Shown here: positions 9,429-20,020 of the stretch, one piece after another
How positions within the stretch are numbered: the stretch's first letter is position 1
Layout of the letters: each line of letters opens with the position of its first letter
Source of the DNA: Pseudomonas sp. DTU12.3
GTDB taxonomy: Bacteria > Pseudomonadota > Gammaproteobacteria > Pseudomonadales > Pseudomonadaceae
Length of the DNA stretch: 64,000 nucleotides
Assembly: GCF_004124275.1 (NCBI RefSeq)
Contig: NZ_CP027218.1
Location: forward strand, 293,501-357,500
Direction of reading: 5' to 3'
Notes under the pieces: generated by a model
Database searches by the model: none
What the model saw: the letters and a program-made list of their open reading frames with translations, nothing else
What the model was told of the DNA's origin: nothing
Program-made: the position numbers and the translations under genes

Positions 9429-10382
9429 ATGTCTGTGTTCACTCCCCTGGCTCGGCCCGAGCTGGAAACCTTTCTCGCCCCTTACGGGCTTGGCCGCCTG
9501 CTTGATTTCCAGGGGATCGCCGCCGGCAGCGAAAACACCAACTTCTTCATCAGCCTGGAGCAGGGCGAGTTCGTCCTGACCCTGGTCGAGCGCGGGCCGG
9601 TGCAGGAGATGCCGTTCTTCATCGACCTGCTCGACGTGCTGCACGAAGCCGATCTGCCCGTGCCGTACGCACTGCGCACCACTGACGGCGTGGCGTTGCG
9701 TGAACTGAAAGGCAAACCGGCGCTGTTGCAACCGCGCCTGTCCGGCAAGCACATCAAAGTCGCCAATGCTCAGCATTGCGCGCAGGTCGGCGAGTTGCAG
9801 GCGCATCTGCATCTGGCGACCCAAGGCGAGCGCATGATCAAACGCAAGACCGATCGTGGCCTCGACTGGATGCTGGAGGAGGGCACGGAGTTTCTTTCGC
9901 ACCTGAGCGATGAGCCGCGTGCCTTGCTGCAAAAGGCGCTGGACGAAATCACCGAGCGCAAGGAGAAGATTCTCGCGCTGCCTCGGGCCAACATCCATGC
10001 CGACCTGTTTCGCGATAACGCGATGTTCGAAGGCACGCACCTGACCGGGCTGATCGACTTCTACAACGCCTGCTCGGGGCCGATGCTGTATGACGTGGCG
10101 ATTGCCTTGAACGACTGGTGTTCGGACGAGGATGGTTTGATCGATGGGCCGCGCGCCCGCGCGTTTCTCGGCGCCTATGCGGCGCTGCGGCCGTTCACGG
10201 CGGCGGAGGCTGAGTTGTGGCCAACGATGTTGCGCGTGGCGTGTGTGCGGTTCTGGTTGTCGCGGTTGATCGCGGCGGAGCAGTTTGCCGGACAGGACGT
10301 GTTGATTCACGATCCGCGGGAGTTTGAACAGCGGTTGGCGCAGCGGCAGCAGGTCAGTACACCGCTACCTTTCGCCCTTTAA
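9429..10382 (+). CDS. thrB: homoserine kinase
   Basis: Phosphorylates L-homoserine with ATP, the step committing aspartate-family carbon to threonine. The 317-residue protein is the Pseudomonas-type ThrB with an aminoglycoside-phosphotransferase/choline-kinase fold, not the GHMP-fold enzyme of E. coli. It has SENTNFF near residue 35, the catalytic loop IHADLFRDN near 192-200 and the metal-binding IDFYNA near 214. Length fits. It is not beside other thr genes, which is usual in this genus. Confidence 0.93.
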   Translation: MSVFTPLARPELETFLAPYGLGRLLDFQGIAAGSENTNFFISLEQGEFVLTLVERGPVQEMPFFIDLLDVLHEADLPVPYALRTTDGVALRELKGKPALLQPRLSGKHIKVANAQHCAQVGELQAHLHLATQGERMIKRKTDRGLDWMLEEGTEFLSHLSDEPRALLQKALDEITERKEKILALPRANIHADLFRDNAMFEGTHLTGLIDFYNACSGPMLYDVAIALNDWCSDEDGLIDGPRARAFLGAYAALRPFTAAEAELWPTMLRVACVRFWLSRLIAAEQFAGQDVLIHDPREFEQRLAQRQQVSTPLPFAL

Positions 10383-10386
10383 AAGC

Positions 10387-10461
10387 TTCGCGAGCAAGCC
10401 CGCTCCCACATTGGTTCTGTGTCGTTCACAAATCCAATGTGGGAGCGGGCTTGCTCGCGAA
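10387..10461. repeat. REP palindrome pair (GCGAGCAAGCCCGCTCCCACA type)
   Basis: Two 28-base inverted arms at 10387-10414 and 10434-10461 separated by 19 bases. The same family recurs at 42555 and, as a variant, 45049. It lies between convergent thrB and znuA, where it can form a large hairpin and probably separates the two transcripts. Confidence 0.9.
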
Positions 10462-10483
10462 TGGGTCGACGCCGATGCCGGGG

Positions 10484-11404
10484 TTACAGAGATTCCAGGC
10501 ACCCGGCCAGATCGTTACCCAACTTCTCCAACACCTGCTCATAACCCTGAGCCGTTGCCGGGGTGTACCCGCCCAACGCATCCAGTTCCGCCAGTTTCAC
10601 CGGCAGCCCGGCCACCAAAGTCTCGGCCAGACGCGGACGCAACGGCGGTTCACTGAACACACACGTCTTGCCCACTTCCTGCAAACGCTTGCGCATCGCC
10701 GCGACATGCTGCGCGCCCGGCTGCACTTCAGCGGCCACGCTGAACACCCCGGTGTGCTTCAGGCCATAAGCGTCTTCAAAGTAATCGAACGCCTCGTGAA
10801 AAACGAAGTACGGCTTGCCTTCAACACTGGCCAGTCGCTGCTTCAAACGCTGATCCAGTGCATCAAGACGCTGATCAAACGCCTTGGCGTTGCTCTGATA
10901 GCGCTCGGCGTTGGCCGGGTCGGCAGCGCTGAGGTCAGCCGCCATTTTGTCGGCAATCACCCGCGCGTTGACTGGCGACAGCCACAAATGCGCATCCAGC
11001 GTGCCCGGGCGGTGGTCGTGATCATGCTCGTCGGCCTCTTCGGCGTGGGAATGGCTGTCCTCCGCAAAATGCCGCAGCTTCATCCCCGGCAGATCCTGCA
11101 CGGCGATGCTCGGCAGCGTCCGACCGTTGAGCACGCGCGGCAGAAAGCCTTCCATGTCCGGGCCGATCCAGTAGAGCAGATCCACCGACTGCACCTTCCG
11201 TACGTCGGATGGCCGCAGCGCGTAATTGTGCGGCGAGGCGCCTGGCGGCAGCAGCACTTCGGGAATCGCCACGCCGTCCTGCACGGCCGCTGCAATCAGC
11301 TGCAACGGTTTGATGCTGGTGAGGACTTTAACCTCGGCCTGGGCCGAACCGATCAGCAGGAAACTGGCGACAAAAGCCACAAAAACAGAAAAAAGTCGGG
11401 ACAC
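10484..11404 (-). CDS. znuA: zinc ABC transporter, periplasmic zinc-binding protein
   Basis: Captures zinc in the periplasm and delivers it to ZnuBC. It has a signal peptide ending SAQA, a cluster A-I metal-binding fold, His ligands at PHNYAL (about residue 59) and DAHLWLSP (about 139), and between them a His/Asp/Glu-rich loop (HSHAEEADEHDHDH, about 118-131) typical of zinc-specific members. The start is uncertain: GTG at 11404 gives a protein beginning MSRLF (306 aa), while GTG at 11413 adds three residues. It is divergent from zur across a 66-base gap holding a Zur box, so it should be derepressed in zinc starvation. Confidence 0.94.
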   Translation of the reverse strand: MSRLFSVFVAFVASFLLIGSAQAEVKVLTSIKPLQLIAAAVQDGVAIPEVLLPPGASPHNYALRPSDVRKVQSVDLLYWIGPDMEGFLPRVLNGRTLPSIAVQDLPGMKLRHFAEDSHSHAEEADEHDHDHRPGTLDAHLWLSPVNARVIADKMAADLSAADPANAERYQSNAKAFDQRLDALDQRLKQRLASVEGKPYFVFHEAFDYFEDAYGLKHTGVFSVAAEVQPGAQHVAAMRKRLQEVGKTCVFSEPPLRPRLAETLVAGLPVKLAELDALGGYTPATAQGYEQVLEKLGNDLAGCLESL

Positions 11405-11431
11405 GATGACCACTCAAGGAGGCGAGAACGG

Positions 11432-11444
11432 GTAACATAATAAC
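11432..11444. promoter_or_regulatory. Zur box
   Basis: GTAACATAATAAC is an imperfect palindrome close to the Zur operator core (GTTATNNNATAAC type) and sits midway between divergent znuA and zur, both part of the zinc-uptake regulon. One site could control both promoters. Confidence 0.68.
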
Positions 11445-11470
11445 GTCTCTATCAAAACTCGTCGCCGCCC

Positions 11471-11952
11471 ATGCCTATTACACCGATTGCCAGCCGTCCC
11501 CACGACCACTCTCATTGCGTGCACAGCGCTTTGTCCGAGGCCGATACCTTGTGCGCCCAGAAAGGCTTGCGCCTGACCGCGTTGCGCCGCCGGGTGCTGG
11601 AACTGGTGTGGCAGAGCCACAAGCCGCTGGGCGCCTACGACATTCTCGCGGTGCTGAGCGAGCAGGATGGTCGTCGCGCTGCACCGCCAACCGTGTACCG
11701 CGCGCTGGATTTCCTCCTGGAAAACGGCCTGGTGCACCGCATCTCCTCGCTCAACGCCTTCGTCGGCTGCGTGCACCCGGAACACGCGCATCAGGGCCAG
11801 TTCCTGATCTGCCGCGATTGCCACGCTGCCATCGAACTTGAGCAAAAAGTGATCAGCGACGCGATCATCAACAGCGCCAAAGACGTTGGTTTCATCGTCG
11901 AAGCGCAGACCGTCGAAGTCGTCGGCCTGTGCTCCGGTTGCCAGGGGGCTTG

Positions 11953-11953
<1 letters not shown>
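11471..11953 (+). CDS. zur: zinc uptake regulator Zur (Fur family)
   Basis: Zinc-responsive repressor of zinc uptake, 160 residues. It has an N-terminal winged helix ([13 protein letters not shown], then [10 protein letters not shown] near residue 75) and a C-terminal dimerisation domain with paired cysteines CRDC (about 116-119) and CSGC (about 156-159), the structural zinc site of the family. The His-rich start (HDHSHCVH) is typical of Pseudomonas Zur, also called Np20. The stop overlaps the znuC start (TGATG), so zur, znuC and znuB form one operon and the repressor is made with the transporter it controls. Confidence 0.95.
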
Positions 11954-12730
<777 letters not shown>

Positions 12731-12738
<8 letters not shown>

Positions 12739-13519
12739 TTTTCTGTTGTATGCCCTGCTTGCAGGTCTGGCGCTGGCACTGGTGGCCGGGCCGCTCGGTT
12801 CGTTTGTGGTCTGGCGGCGCATGGCTTATTTCGGCGACACCCTGTCTCACGCCGCGTTGCTCGGTGTGGCGCTGGGCTTTTTGCTGGATGTCAGCCCGAC
12901 GGTCGCGGTCACCGTAGGCTGCCTGCTGCTGGCGGTGCTTTTGGTGACCCTGCAACAGCGCCAACCGCTGGCGTCCGACACGCTTTTGGGAATTCTCGCA
13001 CCGAGCACGCTCTCTCTCGGCCTGGTGGTACTAAGCTTCATGCATGAAGTGCGGATCGACCTGATGGCCTACCTGTTCGGTGACCTGCTGGCGATCAGCC
13101 CGACCGATCTGGTGTGGATCCTCGGCGGCAGCGCGGCGGTGCTGGTGTTGTTGGTGACGCTGTGGCGGCCATTGCTGGCGATCACTGTGCACGAAGAACT
13201 GGCCAAGGTTGAAGGCCTGCCGGTCGCGGGCCTGCGCATGGCACTCATGCTGTTGATTGCGGTGGTTATCGCGGTGGCGATGAAAATCGTCGGTGTGTTG
13301 CTGATTACTTCGCTGCTGATCATCCCGGCAGCTGCGGCACAGCGTCACGCCCGCTCACCGGAGCAGATGGCGGTGGGCGCGAGCCTGCTGGGCATGCTCG
13401 CCGTGTGTGGCGGGCTGGCGCTGTCCTGGTTCAAGGACACCCCGGCCGGGCCGTCAATCGTTGTGACGGCGGCCGCACTGTTTCTGTTGAGTTTTGTTCT
13501 GCCCCGTCGTGGGGTGTAG
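12731..13519 (+). CDS. znuB: zinc ABC transporter, permease
   Basis: Inner-membrane channel of the ZnuABC importer. The ATG at 12731 ([10 protein letters not shown]) gives 262 residues with about seven or eight hydrophobic segments and the family feature [12 protein letters not shown] after the second. The start lies inside the znuC 3' end in another frame, so translation is probably coupled. It is the last gene of the zur-znuCB operon; the next gene starts 38 bases on. Confidence 0.94.
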
Positions 13520-13556
13520 ACTTGGCCGCTTTTTGCGCAAATAGAGAGTCGCAGGA

Positions 13557-14270
13557 ATGAAGCCGTTCGCCTCCCGTTATCTGCTCCTTGTCGCATTTTC
13601 AGTGCTGCTGGGCGCCTGCCAAAGCACGCCGCCGGTGGCCCAAATCCCCGATGCGCGAGCTACGGCCATCGCACAGCTGGAGCAAAGCCTGGCCAGTAGC
13701 GAACTGGCCACTGCCGAAGACCAATTGGCTGCTTTGCAGAAAGACACCCCAAACGACCAATCCCTTGAGCAATACCAGCGGCAGCTTGCCGAAGCGTATT
13801 TGCGTCGCAGCCAGATCGTGCTGCAGAAGGGTGATGTGAATGCCGCCGCCACCGCATTGAGCCGTGCCCGCGCGTTGATGCCCAAAGCGCCGGCGCTGAC
13901 CGGTGGCGTCAACGGCGCCATTACTGAAGCGCGCAAGGCTGAGCTGGAAAAGGCTGAAGCGGCGCTGCTGGCAGCCGAAGCCAAGCCGAAAGCCAAGGTG
14001 ATCGATCCGACTGCCGAGAGCACCACGGTTGCGTTGAACATCACCGATAGCCGCAAACTTCGCCGTCAACTGGACGCGATCGCCGCTGATGTGGTGAATT
14101 ATGAGTGTGGGGTGACGATTCAGGCGCCACGGACCAATGATTACCCATGGCTGGCGACGTTGCTGACCAAACGGGTGAAGAAACTCAATCCGGATTTTGA
14201 TCTGCAGATTGACAAGCAAATCGTGCGTACGGTGCCGGCACAGATGGTGTTGAGTCCGCGTAAACCGTAA
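13557..14270 (+). CDS. PA5502-like lipoprotein
   Basis: A 237-residue predicted lipoprotein with signal peptide and lipobox LLGAC (Cys around residue 21). The middle (about 30-150) is rich in helical Ala/Leu/Glu repeats resembling TPR-like or coiled-coil packing, with a lysine/alanine-rich stretch around 125-145. The C-terminal 80 residues form a separate globular part. Function is unknown. It follows znuB closely and in the same direction in many Pseudomonas, but has no obvious zinc motif. Confidence 0.8.
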   Translation: MKPFASRYLLLVAFSVLLGACQSTPPVAQIPDARATAIAQLEQSLASSELATAEDQLAALQKDTPNDQSLEQYQRQLAEAYLRRSQIVLQKGDVNAAATALSRARALMPKAPALTGGVNGAITEARKAELEKAEAALLAAEAKPKAKVIDPTAESTTVALNITDSRKLRRQLDAIAADVVNYECGVTIQAPRTNDYPWLATLLTKRVKKLNPDFDLQIDKQIVRTVPAQMVLSPRKP

Positions 14271-14348
14271 AAAAGATCGCAGCCTGCGGCAGCTCCTACA
14301 TGGGATTCAGGTACACCTTGTAGGAGCTGCCGAAGGCTGCGATCTTTT
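14271..14348. repeat. REP palindrome pair (GGAGCTGCCGAAGGCTGCGATC type)
   Basis: Two 30-base inverted arms (14271-14300 and 14318-14348) between convergent genes. Same family as 29694-29779 and 55152-55228. The hairpin, flanked by A and T runs, could end transcription from both sides. Confidence 0.9.
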
Positions 14349-14353
14349 GCTTT

Positions 14354-16492
14354 TTAAGCCGGAATGGCTTTCGCCTTAGGCTCGCGATCCCAAACCCGGT
14401 GCTGCCCGATCGCCGCAAAGAACGGTTTGGTCAACGCCGCCACGTCCTTGCCCTGCAGCAATCCAGCATCCGCTTCCAGTTTCAGCAGGTCCTGCAACTG
14501 CTTCGCCTCGCCCTGCAACGCAATCGCCTTCAAATGCTTGTAAGCCTCCAGCACGTAGTGCAACGCCACGCCGTCGCCGCTCAACGCCTTGACCGACGCC
14601 GCGCCACCCGGCACAAACACCGCATCAAAGATCACCGAAGGCATGCCTTCCATCGAAGCATCGACAGGCAACATTTTGCCGTCCGCAGTTTTCACCGGCG
14701 CCGAAGTCGGTCCCAGCAACTTGGCATGCGCACCTTCTGCCGCCAACGCCTTCTTCATCGCATCAATCGCCGCGCCATCGACGCCGTTAGCGGCAAGAAT
14801 CGCCACTTTTCGCGTCTTGATGTTCTCCGGCAAAAGATTTGCCTGGCTCAATGCTGGCGAATGATCGAAAGATACTTTGCGCACATCCACCGTACCTTTG
14901 CTCGGCGCCGGCAGACCCAGATTAGCCGCCACACGCTTGGCCAGTTCCAGATCGATGTTGGCCAGAATCTCATTCACTTCCCGCGCACGAATGTGCTCGC
15001 GCTCAACCTTGCCCAGTTCGAAGCTGTAAGCAGAGATGATGTGTTCCTGCTCATGCTTGCTCATGCTCTTGAAGAACAATGTCGCTTGAGAGAAGTGATC
15101 GCTGAACGACTCGCTGCGCTGGCGGATCTTGTTGGCGTCGATGCGCTCTGGATAACTCTCGAAACCCCCGTCCTGCGCAGCCGGCGGGGTTTCTTTCGGC
15201 CAGCCGCCATCAATCGAGTTCGGCTCATACGAGGCGCGACCCTTGTCGATCACCGTGCGGTGCTGCGCATCGCGCTGGCCATTATGGAATGGCGCCACCG
15301 GACGGTTGATCGGCAGCTCATGAAAGTTCGGCCCGCCAAGTCGGCTGATTTGCGTATCGGTGTAGGAAAACAGCCGACCTTGCAGCAGCGGGTCATTGGA
15401 GAAGTCGATGCCCGGCACGATGTGGCCGGGGCAGAACGCGACCTGCTCGGTCTCGGCAAAGAAGTTGTCCGGGTTACGGTTCAGGGTCATTTTGCCCAGC
15501 GGCGTGATCGGCACGATTTCTTCGGGGATCAACTTGGTCGGGTCGAGGATGTCGAAATCGAAGTCGTGCTCGTTTTCCTCCTCGATGATCTGTACGCCGA
15601 GTTCCCATTCCGGGTAATCGCCCATCTCGATCGCTTCCCAGAGGTCGCGACGGTGGTAGTCGGTGTCTTTACCGGCGAGCTTCTGCGCCTCGTCCCACAC
15701 CAGCGAGCAAGTACCGGCGGTAGGGCGCCAGTGGAATTTGACGAAGCGTGATTTGCCCTCAGCATTGATCAGCCGAAAGGTATGAATGCCAAAGCCCTGC
15801 ATGCTGCGCAGGCTTTTCGGGATTGCCCGGTCGGACATCGCCCAGATGACCATGTGCGCCGATTCCGGCACCAGGGACACAAAGTCCCAGAACGTATCGT
15901 GGGCCGAGCCGCCGGTAGGAATTTCATTGTGCGGCTCGGGTTTCACCGCGTGGACAAAATCGGGAAACTTGATCGCGTCCTGAATGAAAAACACCGGCAT
16001 GTTGTTGCCGACCAGGTCGAAGTTGCCTTCATCGGTGAAGAACTTCACCGCGAAACCACGCACGTCGCGCACGGTATCGCCAGAACCACGCGGGCCCTGC
16101 ACCGTGGAAAAGCGCACGAACACCGGGGTCTTTTTTGCCGGATCCTGTAGGAAACCGGCCTTGGTCAGCGTCGAATGGTTCTCGTAGGCCTGAAAGAAAC
16201 CATGGGCGCCAGTGCCGCGTGCGTGGACGATGCGCTCCGGAATCCGCTCATGGTCAAAATGCGTGATCTTTTCCCGCATGATGAAGTCTTCAAGCAGCGA
16301 CGGCCCGCGCGGGCCGGCCTTGAGGGTGTTCTGGTTGTCGGCAACCTTGACCCCCTGATTAGTGCGCAGGGCCTGGCCGGTGGCATCGGAGCGGAATTTT
16401 TCGAGGCTATCGAGTTTGGCGTTGGTGTTGGCGCGATCCGGCGTGTCGGTTCCGGCCATCTGGCTTTTGTCGGACGTAGGCTTCTTGCTCAT
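14354..16492 (-). CDS. katE: catalase HPII (large-subunit, clade 2)
   Basis: Converts hydrogen peroxide to water and oxygen in the cytoplasm. The 712-residue product has the large-subunit catalase layout: an extended N terminus, a heme core and a C-terminal DJ-1/PfpI-like domain (from about 555, [13 protein letters not shown]). The distal His is in IVHARG (about residue 90), the distal Asn in LVGNNMPVF and the proximal Tyr in GRLFSYTDT. The ATG at 16492 has a strong GAGGAG ribosome site nine bases upstream; an in-frame extension back to 16573 is unlikely. KatE is usually RpoS-dependent in stationary phase; I did not identify a specific promoter. Confidence 0.96.
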   Translation of the reverse strand: MSKKPTSDKSQMAGTDTPDRANTNAKLDSLEKFRSDATGQALRTNQGVKVADNQNTLKAGPRGPSLLEDFIMREKITHFDHERIPERIVHARGTGAHGFFQAYENHSTLTKAGFLQDPAKKTPVFVRFSTVQGPRGSGDTVRDVRGFAVKFFTDEGNFDLVGNNMPVFFIQDAIKFPDFVHAVKPEPHNEIPTGGSAHDTFWDFVSLVPESAHMVIWAMSDRAIPKSLRSMQGFGIHTFRLINAEGKSRFVKFHWRPTAGTCSLVWDEAQKLAGKDTDYHRRDLWEAIEMGDYPEWELGVQIIEEENEHDFDFDILDPTKLIPEEIVPITPLGKMTLNRNPDNFFAETEQVAFCPGHIVPGIDFSNDPLLQGRLFSYTDTQISRLGGPNFHELPINRPVAPFHNGQRDAQHRTVIDKGRASYEPNSIDGGWPKETPPAAQDGGFESYPERIDANKIRQRSESFSDHFSQATLFFKSMSKHEQEHIISAYSFELGKVEREHIRAREVNEILANIDLELAKRVAANLGLPAPSKGTVDVRKVSFDHSPALSQANLLPENIKTRKVAILAANGVDGAAIDAMKKALAAEGAHAKLLGPTSAPVKTADGKMLPVDASMEGMPSVIFDAVFVPGGAASVKALSGDGVALHYVLEAYKHLKAIALQGEAKQLQDLLKLEADAGLLQGKDVAALTKPFFAAIGQHRVWDREPKAKAIPA

Positions 16493-16755
16493 CAGTCGTA
16501 AACTCCTCGGTTGACCCCGATGCTTGCCGGGGACTCTTGAGTGGTTCCCGGGCACGGCACCCAGGGTTTTCAAGTCGCTTACTTAGTGACTGATGGGCTG
16601 CTTTGGACGTTCCTTTTTTATGACCTTTGATCTTGTTATTGCCAAATCGAAGGTTAATTGAGAAATAAATGCTAAGAACCTCTATACGGACAGGCTAAAA
16701 TGCGCGCCCGGCTAACCGCTGATCCTTTTCTAACGCGCCCCACAAGGTTCGCTAC

Positions 16756-17763
16756 GTGATCGAGTTTCAAAACGTCCACAAGACTTACCGCGTCGCCGGT
16801 AAGGATATTCCCGCGCTGCACCCGACCAGTCTCTCTATCGAGAACGGGCAGGTGTTCGGCCTGATAGGCCATTCCGGCGCGGGCAAAAGTACCCTGCTGC
16901 GCCTGATCAATCGCCTGGAAAACTCCAGCGGCGGCAAGATCATCGTCGACGGCGAAGAAGTCACCGCGCTGGACGCCAACGGCCTGCGCCGTTTCCGCCA
17001 GCAAGTCGGGATGATCTTCCAGCATTTCAACCTGCTCGCCTCCAAGACCGTGGCCGACAACGTGGCGTTGCCGCTGACCCTGGCGGGTGAATTGTCGAGC
17101 AGCGACATCGACAAGCGTGTAGCCGAGTTGCTGGCGCGGGTTGGTCTGTCCGACCACGCCAAGAAGTATCCGGCGCAGTTGTCTGGTGGCCAGAAGCAGC
17201 GCGTCGGCATTGCCCGCGCCCTGGCGACCAAGCCGAAGATTCTGCTCTGCGACGAGGCCACCAGTGCCCTCGACCCGCAGACCACCGCGTCGGTCCTGCA
17301 ACTGCTGGCCGAGATCAACCGCGAACTGAAGCTGACCATCGTCCTCATCACCCACGAGATGGATGTAATCCGTCGCGTCTGCGATCAAGTGGCCGTAATG
17401 GACGCTGGCGTGATCGTCGAGCAAGGTTCGGTGGCCGATGTGTTCCTGCATCCAAAGCACCCGACCACCAAGCGTTTCGTCCAGGAAAGCGAGCAGGTCG
17501 ACGAGAGCGAGCAGCGTGATGACTTCGCTCACGTGCCGGGCCGCATTGTGCGTCTGACCTTCCAGGGCGAAGCGACCTACGCGCCGTTGCTCGGTACCGT
17601 CGCCCGCGAAACCGGCGTCGACTACAGCATCCTCGCCGGTCGCATCGACCGCATCAAAGACATTCCGTACGGGCAATTGACCCTCGCCGTCACCGGTGGC
17701 GACATGGAAGCGGCCTTCGCCCGCTTCACCGCCGCTGACGTTCACATGGAGGTATTGCGCTAA
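16756..17763 (+). CDS. metN: D-methionine ABC transporter, ATP-binding protein
   Basis: ATPase of the MetNIQ methionine importer, 335 residues from a GTG start. It has Walker A GHSGAGKS near residue 38, signature LSGGQKQRV near 139, Walker B ILLCDEAT, and a C-terminal NIL domain (about 260-335) that binds methionine and gives trans-inhibition. The stop overlaps the metI start. A second met importer exists elsewhere in most Pseudomonas, so this copy may not be the only one. Confidence 0.95.
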   Translation: MIEFQNVHKTYRVAGKDIPALHPTSLSIENGQVFGLIGHSGAGKSTLLRLINRLENSSGGKIIVDGEEVTALDANGLRRFRQQVGMIFQHFNLLASKTVADNVALPLTLAGELSSSDIDKRVAELLARVGLSDHAKKYPAQLSGGQKQRVGIARALATKPKILLCDEATSALDPQTTASVLQLLAEINRELKLTIVLITHEMDVIRRVCDQVAVMDAGVIVEQGSVADVFLHPKHPTTKRFVQESEQVDESEQRDDFAHVPGRIVRLTFQGEATYAPLLGTVARETGVDYSILAGRIDRIKDIPYGQLTLAVTGGDMEAAFARFTAADVHMEVLR

Positions 17764-18437
17764 TGGAAGACCTGATCAGTTTCTTCACCAATATCGACTG
17801 GTACGAAATCTGGCTGGCCACCGGCGACACCATGCTGATGCTCGGCGGGTCGCTGCTGTTCACCGTGTTGCTGGGCCTGCCGCTGGGCGTGTTGCTGTTC
17901 CTCTGCAGCCCGCGTCAGTTGCTGGAAAACCGTGGCCTCTACGCGTTCATGTCGTTGGCGGTGAACATCCTGCGTTCGCTGCCGTTCATTATTCTGTTGA
18001 TCGTGATGATCCCGTTCACCGTGCTGATCACCGGCACGTCGCTGGGCGTGGCCGGTGCGATTCCGCCGTTGGTGGTCGGCGCGACGCCGTTCTTCGCGCG
18101 TCTGGTGGAAACCGCGCTGCGTGAAGTCGATCGCGGCATCATTGAAGCGACCCAGTCGATGGGCGCTACCACGCGGCAGATCATCGTCAACGCCTTGCTG
18201 CCAGAGGCTCGTCCGGGCATCTTCGCAGCGATTACGGTGACCGCGATTACCCTGGTGTCCTACACGGCAATGGCCGGTGTGGTCGGCGCCGGTGGTCTGG
18301 GCGACCTGGCCATCCGCTTCGGCTACCAGCGTTTCCAGACCGACGTGATGATCGTCACCGTGGTGTTGCTGTTGATTCTGGTGCAAGTGCTGCAAATGGT
18401 GGGCGACCGTTTGGTCGTGCATTTCTCGCGCAAATAA
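17763..18437 (+). CDS. metI: methionine ABC transporter, permease
   Basis: Inner-membrane channel partner of MetN, 224 residues with five hydrophobic segments. The EAA loop that contacts the ATPase is seen as EATQSMGATTRQI near residue 129. It starts within the metN stop codon (TAATG) and is followed by metQ after 76 bases in the same operon. Confidence 0.95.
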   Translation: MEDLISFFTNIDWYEIWLATGDTMLMLGGSLLFTVLLGLPLGVLLFLCSPRQLLENRGLYAFMSLAVNILRSLPFIILLIVMIPFTVLITGTSLGVAGAIPPLVVGATPFFARLVETALREVDRGIIEATQSMGATTRQIIVNALLPEARPGIFAAITVTAITLVSYTAMAGVVGAGGLGDLAIRFGYQRFQTDVMIVTVVLLLILVQVLQMVGDRLVVHFSRK

Positions 18438-18513
18438 ACCGGTTTTGTAAGAAGACATGAGCCGGCCATTCGCTGGCAGGCGCCAGACGGGCGCCTCAAA
18501 AGGAGTTAGCTGA

Positions 18514-19284
18514 ATGAAAAAACTGATCGCTGCTATTGCTGCCGTTGCAGCATTCTCGGCCCACGCCGAAACCCTCACCGTTGCCGCCACTCCGGTGCCG
18601 CACGCAGAAATCCTCGAGTTCGTGAAGCCGGCACTGGCCAAAGAAGGCGTGGATCTGAAGGTCAAGGTCTTCACCGACTACGTTCAGCCGAACGTACAGG
18701 TCGCCGAAAAGCGCCTGGACGCCAACTTCTTCCAGCACCAGCCGTACCTCGATGAGTTCAACAAGGCCAAGGGCACCAACCTTGTCGCCGTGACCGGTGT
18801 GCACCTGGAGCCGCTGGGCGCTTACTCGAGCAAACTGAAGAACATCAATGATCTGCCAAGCGGCGCCAATGTGGTGATTCCGAACGACGCTACCAACGGC
18901 GGCCGTGCGCTGTTGCTGCTGGCCAAGGCTGGCGTGATCACCCTGAAGGATCCGACCAACATCCTGTCGACCGTCAAAGACATCGCGCAGAACCCGAAAG
19001 ACCTGAAGATCCGTGAACTGGAAGCCGCGACCATCCCGCGCGTGCTGACCCAGGTTGATCTGGCGCTGATCAACACCAACTACGCGCTGGAAGCCAAGCT
19101 CGATCCGTCCAAGGACGCGCTGGTAATTGAAGGCAACGACTCGCCGTACGTGAACATCCTCGTGTCCCGCCCGGACAACAAGGACAGCGACGCGATGCAG
19201 AAACTGGCCGCTGCGCTGCACAGCCCGGAAGTGAAGAAATTCATCACCGAGAAGTACAAAGGCGCGGTATTGCCGGCGTTCTGA
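18514..19284 (+). CDS. metQ: methionine ABC transporter, substrate-binding protein
   Basis: Binds methionine and hands it to MetNI. The 256-residue protein has a Sec signal peptide ending SAHA (residue 18) and the NLPA fold (VPHAEILEFVKP at the mature N terminus, NFFQHQPYLDEF around residue 70). No lipobox cysteine is present, so it should be a soluble periplasmic protein rather than the lipoprotein seen in E. coli. A strong GGAG ribosome site precedes the ATG and a good terminator follows the stop. Confidence 0.94.
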   Translation: MKKLIAAIAAVAAFSAHAETLTVAATPVPHAEILEFVKPALAKEGVDLKVKVFTDYVQPNVQVAEKRLDANFFQHQPYLDEFNKAKGTNLVAVTGVHLEPLGAYSSKLKNINDLPSGANVVIPNDATNGGRALLLLAKAGVITLKDPTNILSTVKDIAQNPKDLKIRELEAATIPRVLTQVDLALINTNYALEAKLDPSKDALVIEGNDSPYVNILVSRPDNKDSDAMQKLAAALHSPEVKKFITEKYKGAVLPAF

Positions 19285-19301
19285 TTTAGATTGTTGCAAC
19301 G

Positions 19302-19332
19302 AAAAGGGGACGCCGCGAGCGTCCCCTTTTTT
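19302..19332 (+). terminator. rho-independent terminator of metNIQ
   Basis: Stem AGGGGACGC/GCGTCCCCT with a short loop followed by six T, 18 bases after the metQ stop. Confidence 0.92.
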
Positions 19333-19369
19333 ATGTCTGGTGTTTGGCTTTGAACCTGCTGTGAAGCTT

Positions 19370-19405
19370 CCCCTCACCCCAGCCCTCTCCCGGAGGGAGA
19401 GGGGG
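19370..19405. repeat. hairpin opening the tandem array
   Basis: A CCCTCACCCCAGCCCTCTCC arm followed by a partial inverse (GGAGGGAGAGGGGG). It is the left palindrome of the composite element whose spacer and right palindrome are then repeated in tandem. Confidence 0.8.
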
Positions 19406-20008
19406 CCGACCGAGCTGTCTGGCGTCATACATCGACCTGACAGACCGAGTTGATTATGGATTCAGCGGATAACTTTCAGGTCGGCGTAACTCTTGAATAT
19501 CCCCCAATCAGTCCCCTCTCCCTCTGGGAGAGGGCTAGGGTGAGGGGCTTTTAGGGGCCGACCGAGGTGTCTGGCGTCATACATCGACCTGACAGACCGA
19601 GTTGATTATGGATTCAGCGGATAACTTTCAGGTCGGCGTAACTCTTGAATATCCCCCAATCAGTCCCCTGTCCCTCTGGGAGAGGGCTAGGGTGAGGGGC
19701 TTTTAGGGGCCGACCGAGGTGTCTGGCGTCATACATCGACCTGACAGACCGAGTTGATTATGGATTCAGCGGATAACTTTCAGGTCGGCGTAACTCTTGA
19801 ATATCCCCCAATCAGTCCCCTGTCCCTCTGGGAGAGGGCTAGGGTGAGGGGCTTTTAGGGGCCGACCGAGGTGTCTGGCGTCATACATCGACCTGACAGA
19901 CCGAGTTGATTATGGATTCAGCGGATAACTTTCAGGTCGGCGTAACTCTTGAATATCCCCCAATCAGTCCCCTGTCCCTCTGGGAGAGGGCTAGGGTGAG
20001 GGGCTTTT
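19404..20008. repeat. four head-to-tail 152-bp tandem repeats
   Basis: Units start at 19404, 19556, 19708 and 19860 with an exact 152-bp period. Each has a spacer beginning GGCCGACCGAG, a conserved middle (ATACATCGACCTGACAGACC) and a right palindrome arm (CCCTCTGGGAGAGGGCTAGG) ending in GGTGAGGGGCTTTT. Copies differ only at a few sites: unit 1 has GAGCTG where the others have GAGGTG, and CCCCTCTCC where the others have CCCCTGTCC. Near identity implies recent expansion or gene conversion. The array fills the gap between metQ and the SCO gene; no coding frame is supported in it. Confidence 0.95.
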
Positions 20009-20020
20009 GCCTTTAGGCGA

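Noticed and set aside
14354..16573. Longer katE start at 16573
   Set aside because: The ATG at 16492 has a strong GAGGAG site and family-like N terminus; the extension is not conserved in character.
16574..16755. Possible SAM riboswitch before metN
   Set aside because: The leader is short and I could not see a SAM-riboswitch fold or terminator/antiterminator pair.
19404..20008. Tandem array considered as a CRISPR
   Set aside because: Repeats are 152 bp and directly adjacent with no unique spacers; no cas genes nearby.
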